A DNA stretch of 64,000 bases. Source: Palaemon carinicauda (Eukaryota; Arthropoda; Malacostraca; Decapoda; Palaemonidae). Of the stretch, positions 54,920 through 64,000 are shown in pieces. The first letter of the stretch is position 1; the number at the start of each line of letters is the position of its first letter. The notes under the pieces are model-generated. The model was not told the DNA's origin. It searched no databases and worked only from the letters and a program-made list of their open reading frames with translations. A program made the position numbers and the translations under genes. The stretch is taken from assembly GCF_036898095.1 (NCBI RefSeq), contig NC_090730.1, forward strand, positions 29,102,481 to 29,166,480, given 5' to 3'.

Positions 54920-56420
54920 TCTTACGCTCCCACATGCCCGCCTTGCAGTACCTGAGTCAGAGTAGTTCTTTTTTAACATGAGGGACGTTGCAATGCCCCT
55001 GGCGTCATGAGCTCTGGGTCGTTGTGGTGGAGTGTTGGGATTCACTGCCATGTTGATGACCTTGCGAATCCAAGCCGCGATGGGGTTTTTCGTGACCCTC
55101 CTCTTGACCTTCCTGTGCTGACAGAGAGTACTGATACACGGGGGCGAACTGCTGCTGATCTTTTAAAGTAAATACCTCAGACTCCTTAATGGACAAAGTA
55201 ACAGTTGGTCTTGGTCATCGGTTACAGAACGGAGCCTCCCAATCCAGAAGGGCCCAATTCTGATTGGAGGCAGGTAAGCTCATAACTTCGTACGAGGAGA
55301 GAAAGTTCCGAGGAGGAAATATCTACTCCTTTCAGTTTAAAGGCCAGACTCAAGGCTTAGCGGCCTTTCACTGCAAAAATCCGAGATGAGCATTTCTTCC
55401 CGAAAGTGTACAAGAAACTCCGCTATTGCTGGAACAGTGGAATCGAGAGCAGAGATACCCCTTCCACGACACCAACCACAATTAGTCACTTAACCTGGTA
55501 AACTGAAGCCGAAGACCATTGGAGGTGTACAGCCATCCTTCTCGCAACTTGTTGCAAATATTCTCTCTGAGAGAGGAGGTGGTGGATAGTCTCCAGGCGT
55601 GAAGCCAAAGAGAAGCTACAACCATGTGTGGAAGATGTTTGCATGTGGTTGTTCAAGTAGATTGTCTTGTGGAGAGAGTTCTCTCAGAAGTTCTGTCAGG
55701 AGCTGCAGAAGGTCCGGGAACCACTCTGCGTGATGCCATAGTGGAGCTATTTTCGTCATCGACAGGTTTTCGCTTGTTCAGGTCTTGTTGAGTAGTCTTC
55801 TCATCAGACAGAACAGGAGAAATGCATACATGTTGATGCTGTTCCACCGATGTTGGAAGGCATCTTGCTAGATAGCCTGGGGTCATTAAAGTGGTAGCCT
55901 GAGGTTCAAGGACGTCGCAAACAAGTCCACAGTCAGGGAACCCCACACAGTCAGGACTTTATTGGCTAGTAGATGATTTAAAGACCACTCAGAGCCCACT
56001 ACCTGAGTCGTTCTGCTCAGATTATCTGCAAGCACAATCCTCTTGGCCAGAATGAAGTGGGTTGACAGGGACACCGAGTTGTCTAATGTATCGTTCTTAG
56101 TAACTCTACTGCTAGATGATGCAGGGGCTGCAAAAAGGTACCGCTTGTTTGTTTATGTAAGCCACTACCGTGGTGTTGTCCCAGATCAATACCACGGAGT
56201 GACCCGCCAGGAACTGTTGGAGCGATAGTAAGGCTAACCTCATCTCTAGGAGATTTATATGCTGATACATTTCTGACTCAGACCAAAGGCCGGAGGTGGT
56301 ATGGTGCAACAAGTCCTCCCATCTCACCCTTCTTTTGATGCATCTGAATAAAGCATCAATTCTGGGGGGTGGTGAGAAGGTTGACCCCTTTGCGGAGGTT
56401 CTCGTCTCCCACCCAGCACC
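54920..56420 (-). mobile_element. DIRS-like retrotransposon relic, family A copy 2
   Basis: Minus strand: RNase H SEMYQHINLLEMRLALLSLQ and VVLIWDNTTVVAYINKQAV (56270-56130), LSTHFILAKRIVLADNLSRT and VVGSEWSLNHLLANKVLT, then VDLFATSLNLRLPL (56074-55890). Recombinase pieces follow at 55500-55200, and its C-terminal part RAHDARGIATSLMLKKNYSD at about 55020-54960 (box II Arg retained). It includes the recombinase C-terminus that copy 1 lacks and lacks the RT that copy 1 has. It is broken by many stops. Confidence 0.75.
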
Positions 56421-56734
56421 AACTAACTAAAAGTAAAAGTAACAGGACTCAAATTGAATTGCACTTTGAATAATCAATTAGGAAAACGTGAAGAAAAGGA
56501 TGTACAGGGGAGGGTGAAAACTGTTCTTGTAACATTTCTAACAAAAACTAATTTACTAAACACAATATAATCATCTGTGAAATTAACTATCCAACGGAGG
56601 AATAATGATCAGATTTAATCTAATCCCACTTAAATGTTCTTTTATAAAGAGACTATTTATTGCAAAGATTTATACAACTTAATAGAGAAACCACAAGGGG
56701 TTGTTTTAAATATGAATATTTTTTTTTTTTTTGA
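56421..56734. other. Spacer, nothing recognised
   Basis: AT-rich, ending in a poly(T) run at 56719-56733 that directly precedes the LINE fragment. Confidence 0.35.
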
Positions 56735-58645
56735 AGTTCGTGAGATATTTAAACTTTATAAACAAAGTTTACTGAATGTTGAGGATAATAGGGAGGAAGA
56801 TATAATTGCTGTTGCAGGTGTTGAGGTGCCGGTGATGGGAGATGAGAATGAGAGAGAGATTACAAGAGAGGAAGTGAGGAGAGCACTACATGAAATGAGA
56901 ATAGGAAAAGCATCTGGTATGGATGGTGTGAGAGCTGAGATGAAGGAAGGGGCTGTGACGATACTTGAATGGTTGGTGAGATTATTTAATATGTGTTTTG
57001 TGTTGTCAATGGTACCAGTAGAATGGGTTTTAGCGCGTATTGTACCACTATATAAGGGTAAGGGAGATGTGCATGAGTGTTGTAATTCAAGGGGTATTAG
57101 TTTTGTTGAGTGTAGTTGGAAAAGTGTATGGTAGAGTAATGATTAATAGGATTAATGATAAAACAGAGAATGCAATCTTAGAAGTACAGTATGGTTTTAG
57201 AAGAGGTAGGGGTTGTATGAATGAGATTTTTACAGTTAGGCAGATATGTGAGAAATATTTAGCAAAAGGTAAGGAGGTGTATGTTGCGTTTATGGATCTG
57301 GAGAAAGCCCATGATAGAATTGATAGGGAAGCAATGTGGAATGTGATGAGGTTATATGGAGTTGGTGGAAGGTTGTTGCAAGCAGTGAAAAGTTTCTATA
57401 AAAGTAGTAAAGCATGCGTTAGGATAGGAAATGAAATGAGCGATTGGTTTGCAGTGAGAGTGGGGCTGAGACAGGGATGTGTGATGTTGCCGTGGTTGTT
57501 TAACTTGTATGTTGATGGAGTGGTGAGAAAGGTGAATGCTCGAGTGTTTGGACGAGGATTGAAACTGGTAATCGAGAATGACTACAAATGGGAGGTAAAT
57601 CAGTTGTTGTTTGCGGATGATACTGTACTGGTTGCAGACGCGGAAATGAAGCTTGGCTGATTAGTGACAGAATTTGGAAGGGTGTGTGAGAGAAGGAAGT
57701 TGAGAGTTAATGTGGGTAAGAGTAAGGTTATGAGATGTACGAGAAGGGAAGGTGGTGCAAGGTTGAATGTCATGTTGAATGGAGAGTTACTTGAGGAGGT
57801 GGATCAGTTGAAGTACTTAGGGTCTGTCGTTGCAGCAAATGGTGGAGTGGAAGCAGATGTACGCCAGGGAGTGAATGAAGGATGCAAAGTGTTGGGGGCA
57901 GTTAAAGGAATAGTAAAAATAATAGAGGGTTGGGCATGAATGTAAAGAGAGCTCTGTATGATAAAGTGATTGTACCAACTGTGATGTATGGATCGGAGTT
58001 GTGGGGAATGAAAGTGATGGAGAGACAGAAATTGAATGTGTTTGAGATGAAGTGTCTAAGGAGTATGGCTGGTGTATCTCGAGTAGATAGGGTTAGGAAC
58101 GAAGTAGTGAAGGTGACAATGGGTGTAAGAAATGAGTTAGCAGCTAGAGTAGATATGAATGTATTGAGGTGGTTTGGCCATGTTCAGAGAATGGAAAATG
58201 TCTGTTTGCTAAAGGTGGTGATGAATGCAAGAGTTGATGGGAGAAGTACAAGAGGAAGGCCAAGGTTTGGGTGGATGGATGGAGTGAAGGAAGCTCTGGG
58301 TGATAGGAGGATAGATGTGAGAGAGGCAAGAGAGCGTGCTAGAAATAGGAATGAATGGCGTACGATTGTGACACAGTTGCAGTAGACCCTGCTGCTTCCT
58401 CCGGTACCTTTGATGACCGCGGAGGTAGCAGCAGTAGGGGATTCAGCAGTATGAAGCTTCATCTGTGGTGGATAACGGGGGAGGGTGGGCTGTGGCACCC
58501 TAGCAGTACCAACTGAACTCGGTTGAGTGTCTTGTCGGGCTGGGAGGAACGTAGAAAGGAGAGGTCCCCTTTTTTGTTTTATTTTTTTTTTATGACGGCT
58601 AACCCCCAAAATTGGGGGAGGTGCCTTGGTATATGTATGTATGCA
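56735..58645 (+). mobile_element. 5'-truncated LINE, RT to 3' end
   Basis: RT coding remnants (56750-58385) are followed by a GC-rich 3' UTR of about 260 bp with a strong hairpin, ending in ATGTATGTATG at 58636-58646. The upstream edge abuts a poly(T) run. Endonuclease absent. Confidence 0.85.
56750..58385 (+). pseudogene. LINE reverse transcriptase, several lesions
   Basis: REITREEVRRALHEMRIGKA and SGMDGVRAEM, then WVLARIVPLYKGKGDVHEC in one frame. A shift near 57085 leads to VLLSVVGKVYGRVMINRIND, VQYGFRRGRGCMNEIFTVRQ, VYVAFMDLEKAHDRIDREAM, RVGLRQGCVMLPWLFNLYVD and LLFADDTVLVADAEMKLG (FADD intact), ending at TGA 57658. After that stop come the thumb (VDQLKYLGSVVAANGGVEAD) and, after another shift near 57930, the C-terminal region (LRWFGHVQRMENVCLLKVVM, RSTRGRPRFGWMDGVKEALG) to TAG at 58383. 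Three lesions in all, with active-site residues intact. Confidence 0.85.
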
Positions 58646-58646
58646 T
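58386..58646 (+). other. Structured LINE 3' UTR
   Basis: Contains AACCCCCAAAATTGGGGGAG (58603-58622), a 5-bp G-C hairpin extended by AA/TT, just before GTGCCTTGGTATATGTATG. Such terminal structure is the usual RT recognition region of a LINE. A second GC-rich inverted stretch lies at 58390-58440 (TGCTGCTTCC ... GGTAGCAGCA). Confidence 0.55.
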
Positions 58647-59089
58647 AAACAATATTAATGGAAAGGGGAGCGCCGATATTTTTTTAATAAAACATAGTAA
58701 GCCTGATGTTGTGGAGTGAGAATACATTCATTCCATTCGGTGAAGGAGTTTAAATAAACAGACTAATATTACAATTTTGTCAACCGGACTAATTATTTCT
58801 AATGTTTTATTTTGTATCATATATACAGGAGAGTATATTGGCTCCAAAGATTGAGCGAGTTTCCTACTAGGTTCCTCGCTGCTCTCTACACAACAATGTG
58901 ATTGTGGGCACACTACTAGATAAAGCGTAGTAGGTGCAAAGTGTTGCAATCTACTTCAGAAAATTCACTATCATACATTACCCCCCCCCCCTTTACGGAC
59001 AGCACAGCTGGCATACTTTTACTTTTAACTTTATGGGCCTTTCTAATATATCAGGCATCATCTTTAGTTGGTGTTTCTAAATTTCTCAA
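58647..59089. other. Spacer, nothing recognised
   Basis: AT-rich with a poly(C) run at about 58981-58992. No gene supported. Confidence 0.35.
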
Positions 59090-60500
59090 TTTCATGCTAT
59101 TGCTCCTAAATTTTCTTAATTCATCAAAGCAAAACATGCTCCGTAATATCCTCTGCCTCCTTACAAACACACAAAGTATATCCTTATCATTCCTGTTTCT
59201 ATAAATTTCTTTTAATTATATCATTTTTCTATTTTGTTTTCATAACTATTACTGCTTCCTTAATGTTAGGTTCTCATATGTAGTCTCTTCTGCCATTACT
59301 ATTCACAAACCTCAGTTTGGTCATCTGTGCTTTCTTTTTTTCTATTTTCTTTTAATTTCATTTGCTACTTTACGTCTTTTGTGCTTGTTTTTATACTGTA
59401 TTAATTCTTAAATTTTAATAACATATATTTTTGCATATTCATATAGGCTAGTACTTTTTCCCCAGCATTCCCCATATGGTTCCCTTATTTGGTCTTCCAC
59501 TATCTCCTTTATCATCTGATGTTAGGAAAAAGCATCACCTTTTGATACTCTATTCTATTTTCAACTGGTCATAATCCTGGTTCTGCCACTAACCCCAAAC
59601 ATTCCTTTCATAATTTTGTACTGTATATTCTAGTTCTTTCATTTCTTTTTCTTTTATTACACCTCATGTCTCGATATTTGCCAATTTGCAAATATTGTAG
59701 GTACTACTACTGTCTCAAAAATATTTATTCTCACTAGTTCCTGGTACCTAATTGCTCACTCCGCAAGATACGTATTATAATTAAGCTTATTTCACCGGTA
59801 CAATACTCAAATTAATAATGAAATTCTCAATCTTTACTTTACTTTATCCCATTCTATCTTGAAATCAGCTAGGATAACACCTTCCTACCATTAGTTTTTG
59901 GGAACCTAATATGATCAGTTTGGACTTTTTAAATCTTTCAAATGCATTGCCCTACTTATAGATGCAGCCAGATCCCTGCTATGATTTTTCAACGTACATA
60001 CACTTATGTCTAGTTCCATTTATTGTCCTAATTTTTTGCATGAAAATAAATGTCCAGTATTATCTTCCTCTGTGCAAATGTCACACAAATTATTTGCACA
60101 ATTCCCACTGAAATTTGCATTAAACTTGAGCATATTTAATCTTGTCTTCATTGCAAGGCATGCCTTATCCAGATCCATTTCTCTGAAATGAGGCTGTGGG
60201 CCATTTCCTTCTATAAATCTTAATTTGTTCCACTTCTTTTCTTCGACAGTTTCTTCCATTCTTTCCATGATTCTTTTCTTGATTTATTTTCTTTTTTAAT
60301 GCCAAATCTCCTACACTGTTACTGTCTCCGTACATCCTAACTTTTTGCACCATGTATTCTATTTTTGTTTCCCCTTTACTTATGCTAAGAGCATGGTCTC
60401 CCGTTTCTGAGTATCATTTTCCTAAGTATTTATATTCCTTAACTGTTTCTATCCTTCCATTTCTAATCATTCCATTTACCATTTTAACCTCTTATTACGG
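59090..60500 (-). pseudogene. LINE RT C-terminal relics, two partial copies
   Basis: Minus strand 60495-59890: NGMIRNGRIETVKEYKYLGK (thumb), KVRMYGDSNSVGDLALKKK, RLNMLKFNANFSGNCANNL and a Cys/His-bearing LCDICTEEDNTGHLFSCKKL. A more decayed parallel of the latter occurs at 59300-59100 (LCVCKEAEDITEHVL). Both fit the C-terminal end of an arthropod LINE. No complete domain and many stops. Confidence 0.6.
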
Positions 60501-60928
60501 AGTCTAATTACTAAAGTAGAAGAAGAAGTGCGTGGACCAGTGTGAGGTTATAGTTGAACTGTCAGATTCTGAATCTGAATTCAACGAGTTGTCATTATCG
60601 GCGTGTAACGGAGAGACCTGCTATACTTTTGAGTCCACAAGTTTTATTCATTTTATTGTGCTTTTCAGTGATTCTCAGGCACGTAAGTATTTTTAAGCTG
60701 TCATCCAATTCAAAGAGCCTTATTGACATTTTTAGAATACAGAATATAACGTTTTAAATGTGAACTAGCCTACGGTGTAGGTAGCCTATGTGTATGGTAT
60801 TATAGGACCGTCTGTCAACCATTACAAGTAGCTAATATACTTAAAAGGGGAAAATGTTTTATTCTAAGTTTATCAAACCTATTTGTTGATGGTAAACCCT
60901 TATTTCACAGTATTAAACTCTGCCCTCC
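60501..60928. other. Spacer with a weak ORF-plus-donor signal
   Basis: 60548-60678 reads an acidic, Ser-rich stretch (VELSDSESEFNELSLSACNG) followed by a good donor GTAAGTATTT at 60682. There is no start codon context and no further exon, so I do not call a gene. Confidence 0.25.
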
Positions 60929-60947
60929 CCTAACCTAACCTAACCTA
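60929..60947. repeat. Short (CCTAA)n tract
   Basis: Three to four copies of CCTAA, complement of the arthropod telomere unit TTAGG. Too short to mean more than an interstitial tract. Confidence 0.7.
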
Positions 60948-61119
60948 CCTCACCCCACCCCAGTATGAAAGGGTCATATATTTAATGGGAACAAAGACTC
61001 TTGGGTAGTATTGTACTGTATTACAGGGCAATGTAACCTACGGGAAAAACTTTTTTCTACAGAAAAAGGTCTGCTCATTGAAAATGACACTCGTTCCCTT
61101 CGCAAATGAATAGTTTCAG

Positions 61120-61860
61120 AAAACGTATTTTGAGCGAAGCGAAAAATCTATTTTTGGGTGAGATAGCCATGTCGTCCTGATGGAAGGTTCCTTCAATAGC
61201 TTCCTAGGGTATATTTGACTACAGTGGATATTTCCAGAGAATTAAACTAAAGGTCTCCAGAATTCTAACTTCTGGCACGAATATCCTTAAAGTTGCCTTT
61301 TAGGATATTGCATAATAACAGGGGACATATTCTTGACACGGCACATAGCTATCTGCACCCCACATAGCGTTTACGCTTCGAAGGGGAAGAAGTGGCAAGA
61401 TAATTGAGGAACCGTTACAAAGTTCTCCTCCGTTACTGTTATGGGCATTCGGATGACGTCATACCCGTCACCATCTTGGATAACGTAGTATCCGCCCGCC
61501 ATCTTCATTCCTTTTAGCGTTCTGCCAATACCCCCAGATACAGTAAGATTGGGAGGGAGACTGCTAAGGCCTTTCATAGAAAGGAGGCCGGGTCCATCAG
61601 GACGACATGGCTATCTCACCCAAAAATAGATTTTTCGCTTCGCTCAAAATGCGTTTTTTGGGCTCAGGCCATGTCGTCCTGATGGAAGTTTACTAAAGCA
61701 TTAATGTATTGTGGATTTTCCAGTTGTGCCTTCGACTTCCAGACAATATTTCCTTGGTCTTTATGACCTAAGAGACCTATGACAACACCATTATAGTCAT
61801 ATCCGCTTAACATACACTATGTTAGTGCTTCCTGCCCCCTACAGGGAAGAGTCGAACCAG
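61120..61860 (-). mobile_element. Right end of a second DIRS family B copy (right ITR plus ICR)
   Basis: 61120-61590 is the right inverted repeat (outer tip ACGTATTTTGAGCGAAGCG at 61122). 61592-61688 is the ICR, complementary to its tip and to a left tip (TTTTTGGGCTCAGGCCATG). 61689-61860 matches 46740-46900 in inverse. The element body is missing beyond about 61860. Confidence 0.75.
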
Positions 61861-62077
61861 ACTCAGGAAAAATCACGAAGTTGCATGTCATACTGAACCA
61901 ACACAGCGGTCAAAGGGGACATGCAGGTCTCAGTGCATGTCGGTAGCCCGAGTTTGTATCAAATGTCGGAACAAGTTGCATTTTCTTGGAAAGGTTTGCG
62001 TAAGCGTAGAAACAAAGGTAGCATTATTGTTCAATACATCATGCATAAGAAGGGTAGAAAAATACTCTTACATAGGC
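61861..62077. other. Spacer between two DIRS ends
   Basis: No feature recognised. Confidence 0.3.
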
Positions 62078-62891
62078 TTTTTTGGGCTCAGGCCATGACG
62101 TCCTGATGGAAGTTCCTTCGTAGTAGCTTCCTAGGTTATATTCAACTACAGTGATATATCCCAGAGAATTTTACTTAAGGTATCCAGAATTCTAACTCCT
62201 AGCGCGAATATCCCTGGCTTTCGCCTTTAGGGATATCGCATAATATCAGAGGGCGTATTCTTGACACGCCACATAGCTATCTACACCCCTAATAGCGTTT
62301 ACGCTTCGAGAGGGGAAAGTGACAAGAATTGTAGGAGAGCCGTTATTAAGGCATCGCTTCTACTCCTACTACTGTTGAGCACCAGTATGACGTCACGTCC
62401 GGGCGCTATCTTGCCATTCCTTCTGTTGTAGCAATACTAACTCCGTGTTTCCCAGTGCTTTATCACTATTTTTGGATTACTTTACGGCTATGATGCTTTC
62501 TCCAGCCTCATCTGCCTCTGGAAAGTTGAGTATTATCTTTAATTTGTATAAATGTAAGCTCTTTCCAGTTTTTTCCTCGATAAAAGGTTTAATTAACGTA
62601 ACGAGCTGTTGTCTAACCGGAGGCGTCATGGACGCTGGCATTCGCTATGCATGTGTCATTTAGTCAGCCAGAACGACCTTCCCGGTATATTTCGCTTTAA
62701 TAAATTTAGCCATTTAGCCTTTCTAGCTAAGAAATTTTATATGCCGATAGTATCATGGTTTCGGCGATTTAGGTAACCGATCCTCACTTGTGCTAGGCTT
62801 CCTAGCCTAGGCGTCTAGCCTTTACTTTCATGCATGATATAGCTTTCCTTAGGGTGATAATTTATTGAAGCTTTAGGTAATATTTTATACA
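62078..62891 (+). mobile_element. Left end of a third DIRS family B copy
   Basis: Starts TTTTTGGGCTCAGGCCATGA and follows 38774-39600 (left ITR, then GGAAAGTTGAGTATT and GGCGATTTAGGTAACCGA). It is interrupted at 62892 by the MITE. Confidence 0.75.
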
Positions 62892-64000
62892 TACAGTGAA
62901 CCTCGTTTATCGCTGTAGATAGGTTCCAAACCCGGCCGCGATAGCTGAAAATCCGCGAAGTAGGGACACCATATTTACTTATTTATTTAACATGTATATT
63001 CAGACTTTTAAAACCTTCCCTTTACGTAGTACTGTTAACAAACTAGCCTTTAATGTACAGAACACTTAATGCATGTACTACAGTACCCTAAACTAAAACA
63101 GGCACAAATATTAAAGGCGATTTTATATCATGCGTTTCCTAAACACGCCAAAAAGCACGATAAAAATTGACAACCAATGTTTTGTTTACGTATATCTCTG
63201 ATCATAATGAAGAAACAGACGCATTTACACATCTGTGTATAGGTTAGTTTTTGCATCGACAGCAATCTTACCAAGTATTGATTATATGTTTAGTTATTAC
63301 CAATGTTTTACTTAATTTTTCTTAGGACTTCCAAATAAATTAAATGAATGCCATTTATATTATGTTTTTCTTTATGACGCCGCCTGAAACGGAAACCTTC
63401 CATTCTTTTACTGTACGCTCTATCTTTGATCGTAATAAACAAACGAAGGCATTAAACGCGCTTGATGAAAGTGATAAATAATGATATTAAAAGCTTTTAG
63501 TAAATATGTTATTAAAAATATTATTTACCGTATCTATATAAAATCCTACATACGTAGCAAAGCAGGAAAACAATTTTTTTCTTTTTTTTTTTGGCGTATA
63601 ATCAACAATAACAAACTGCCGCTAATAACCGAATGATAATTTACGATAATTCTAAACTGTTACTAAAGATGATTCTCCATTCCATATCCAAAATACTTTT
63701 CCTAACTTCAGTTATAAGTCAACTTGTACCCACCTCAATTATGAAACCATCTAAAAAAAAAAAGTAAGAGAAGAAGCAAGTACTAGGCCGATTTTTAAAG
63801 TTGTCGAACAATTAAGTTACCGCTATAACGTTCGATGTGACAGTGCGAGATTGGAGAAAGTAAGGAAAATTGAATCATGATTGATTTTCAATATAAATGA
63901 AACTTTGTGAAGCAACAAAGATTTCATTTGTTAGTGAGATAGAGGTAAGGGATGAGAGGTAGTGAAAAGTAGTCCACAGAGAGAGAGAGTGAGAGAAAGA
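62892..64000. mobile_element. TA-flanked MITE copy 2, running off the window
   Basis: TA at 62892-62893, then CAGTGAACCTCGTTTATCGC. 62894-63580 is very similar to 44774-45423. 63592-63830 is different, and 63850-64000 is the reverse complement of 46305-46440 of copy 1, entering a (GA)n run at the edge. The right terminus lies outside the window. Confidence 0.75.

Noticed and set aside
60548..60691. Acidic ORF followed by GTAAGTATTT as an exon
   Set aside because: No start context, no acceptor and no partner exon found. Composition alone is not enough.
60929..60947. Telomere or subtelomere marker
   Set aside because: Only three to four CCTAA units; short interstitial tracts of this kind are common.

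Overview
The window looks like a repeat-dense stretch of a decapod crustacean genome, possibly a caridean prawn. It is certainly eukaryotic. Long (TC)n/(GA)n microsatellites, a large satellite array, crustacean-style DIRS and RTE retrotransposons, Ty3/gypsy relics and an arthropod-type (CCTAA)n tract are present, and there is no bacterial gene organisation. Species assignment is inference. All homology statements come from reading motifs by eye; no database search was run.

Layout. 1-5598: one long open frame for a Lys/Glu-rich, massively repeated protein with a C-terminal His...Asn-Cys module, probably open beyond the left edge. 5702-5938: a relic of the same repeat joined to a LINE tail. 6148-18010: about 40 copies of a 289-bp satellite with decayed right-hand units; two older units lie at 21350-21900, beyond an inserted 5'-truncated LINE (18980-21345). 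22990-25240: minus-strand DIRS-like relic (RT, RNase H, tyrosine recombinase). 26060-28289: minus-strand 5'-truncated CR1/Jockey-like LINE. 28971-33038: a nearly intact RTE-like LINE with a 12-bp target-site duplication, whose first nucleotide begins a candidate HDV-like ribozyme. 33544-36382: decayed plus-strand Ty3/gypsy element, interrupted by a minus-strand gypsy fragment with LTR (36383-38386).

38774-47446 is read as one complete DIRS-type element. It has a left inverted terminal repeat, RNase H and recombinase remnants, an internal complementary region (ICR) and a longer right inverted repeat. A 1.8-kb TA-flanked MITE is nested inside. Further ends of the same family lie at 61120-61860 (minus) and 62078-62891 (plus); the latter runs into a second MITE copy that reaches the right edge. 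47800-56420 is a mosaic of gypsy gag and integrase pieces, the 5' half of a LINE that encodes a 2A-like peptide, an apparent THAP-domain first exon, an internally inverted LINE and a second DIRS relic. 56735-58645 is a LINE reverse-transcriptase relic with a structured 3' end, followed by more LINE tails.

How it fits together: nearly everything is selfish DNA inserted into other selfish DNA. The only candidates for host genes are the 1-5598 frame and the small exon at 50921-51024. The observations most worth following are the DIRS ITR/ICR architecture, the ribozyme exactly at the TSD-defined LINE 5' end, the 2A-led LINE protein and the repeat protein with its papain-like-looking tail.
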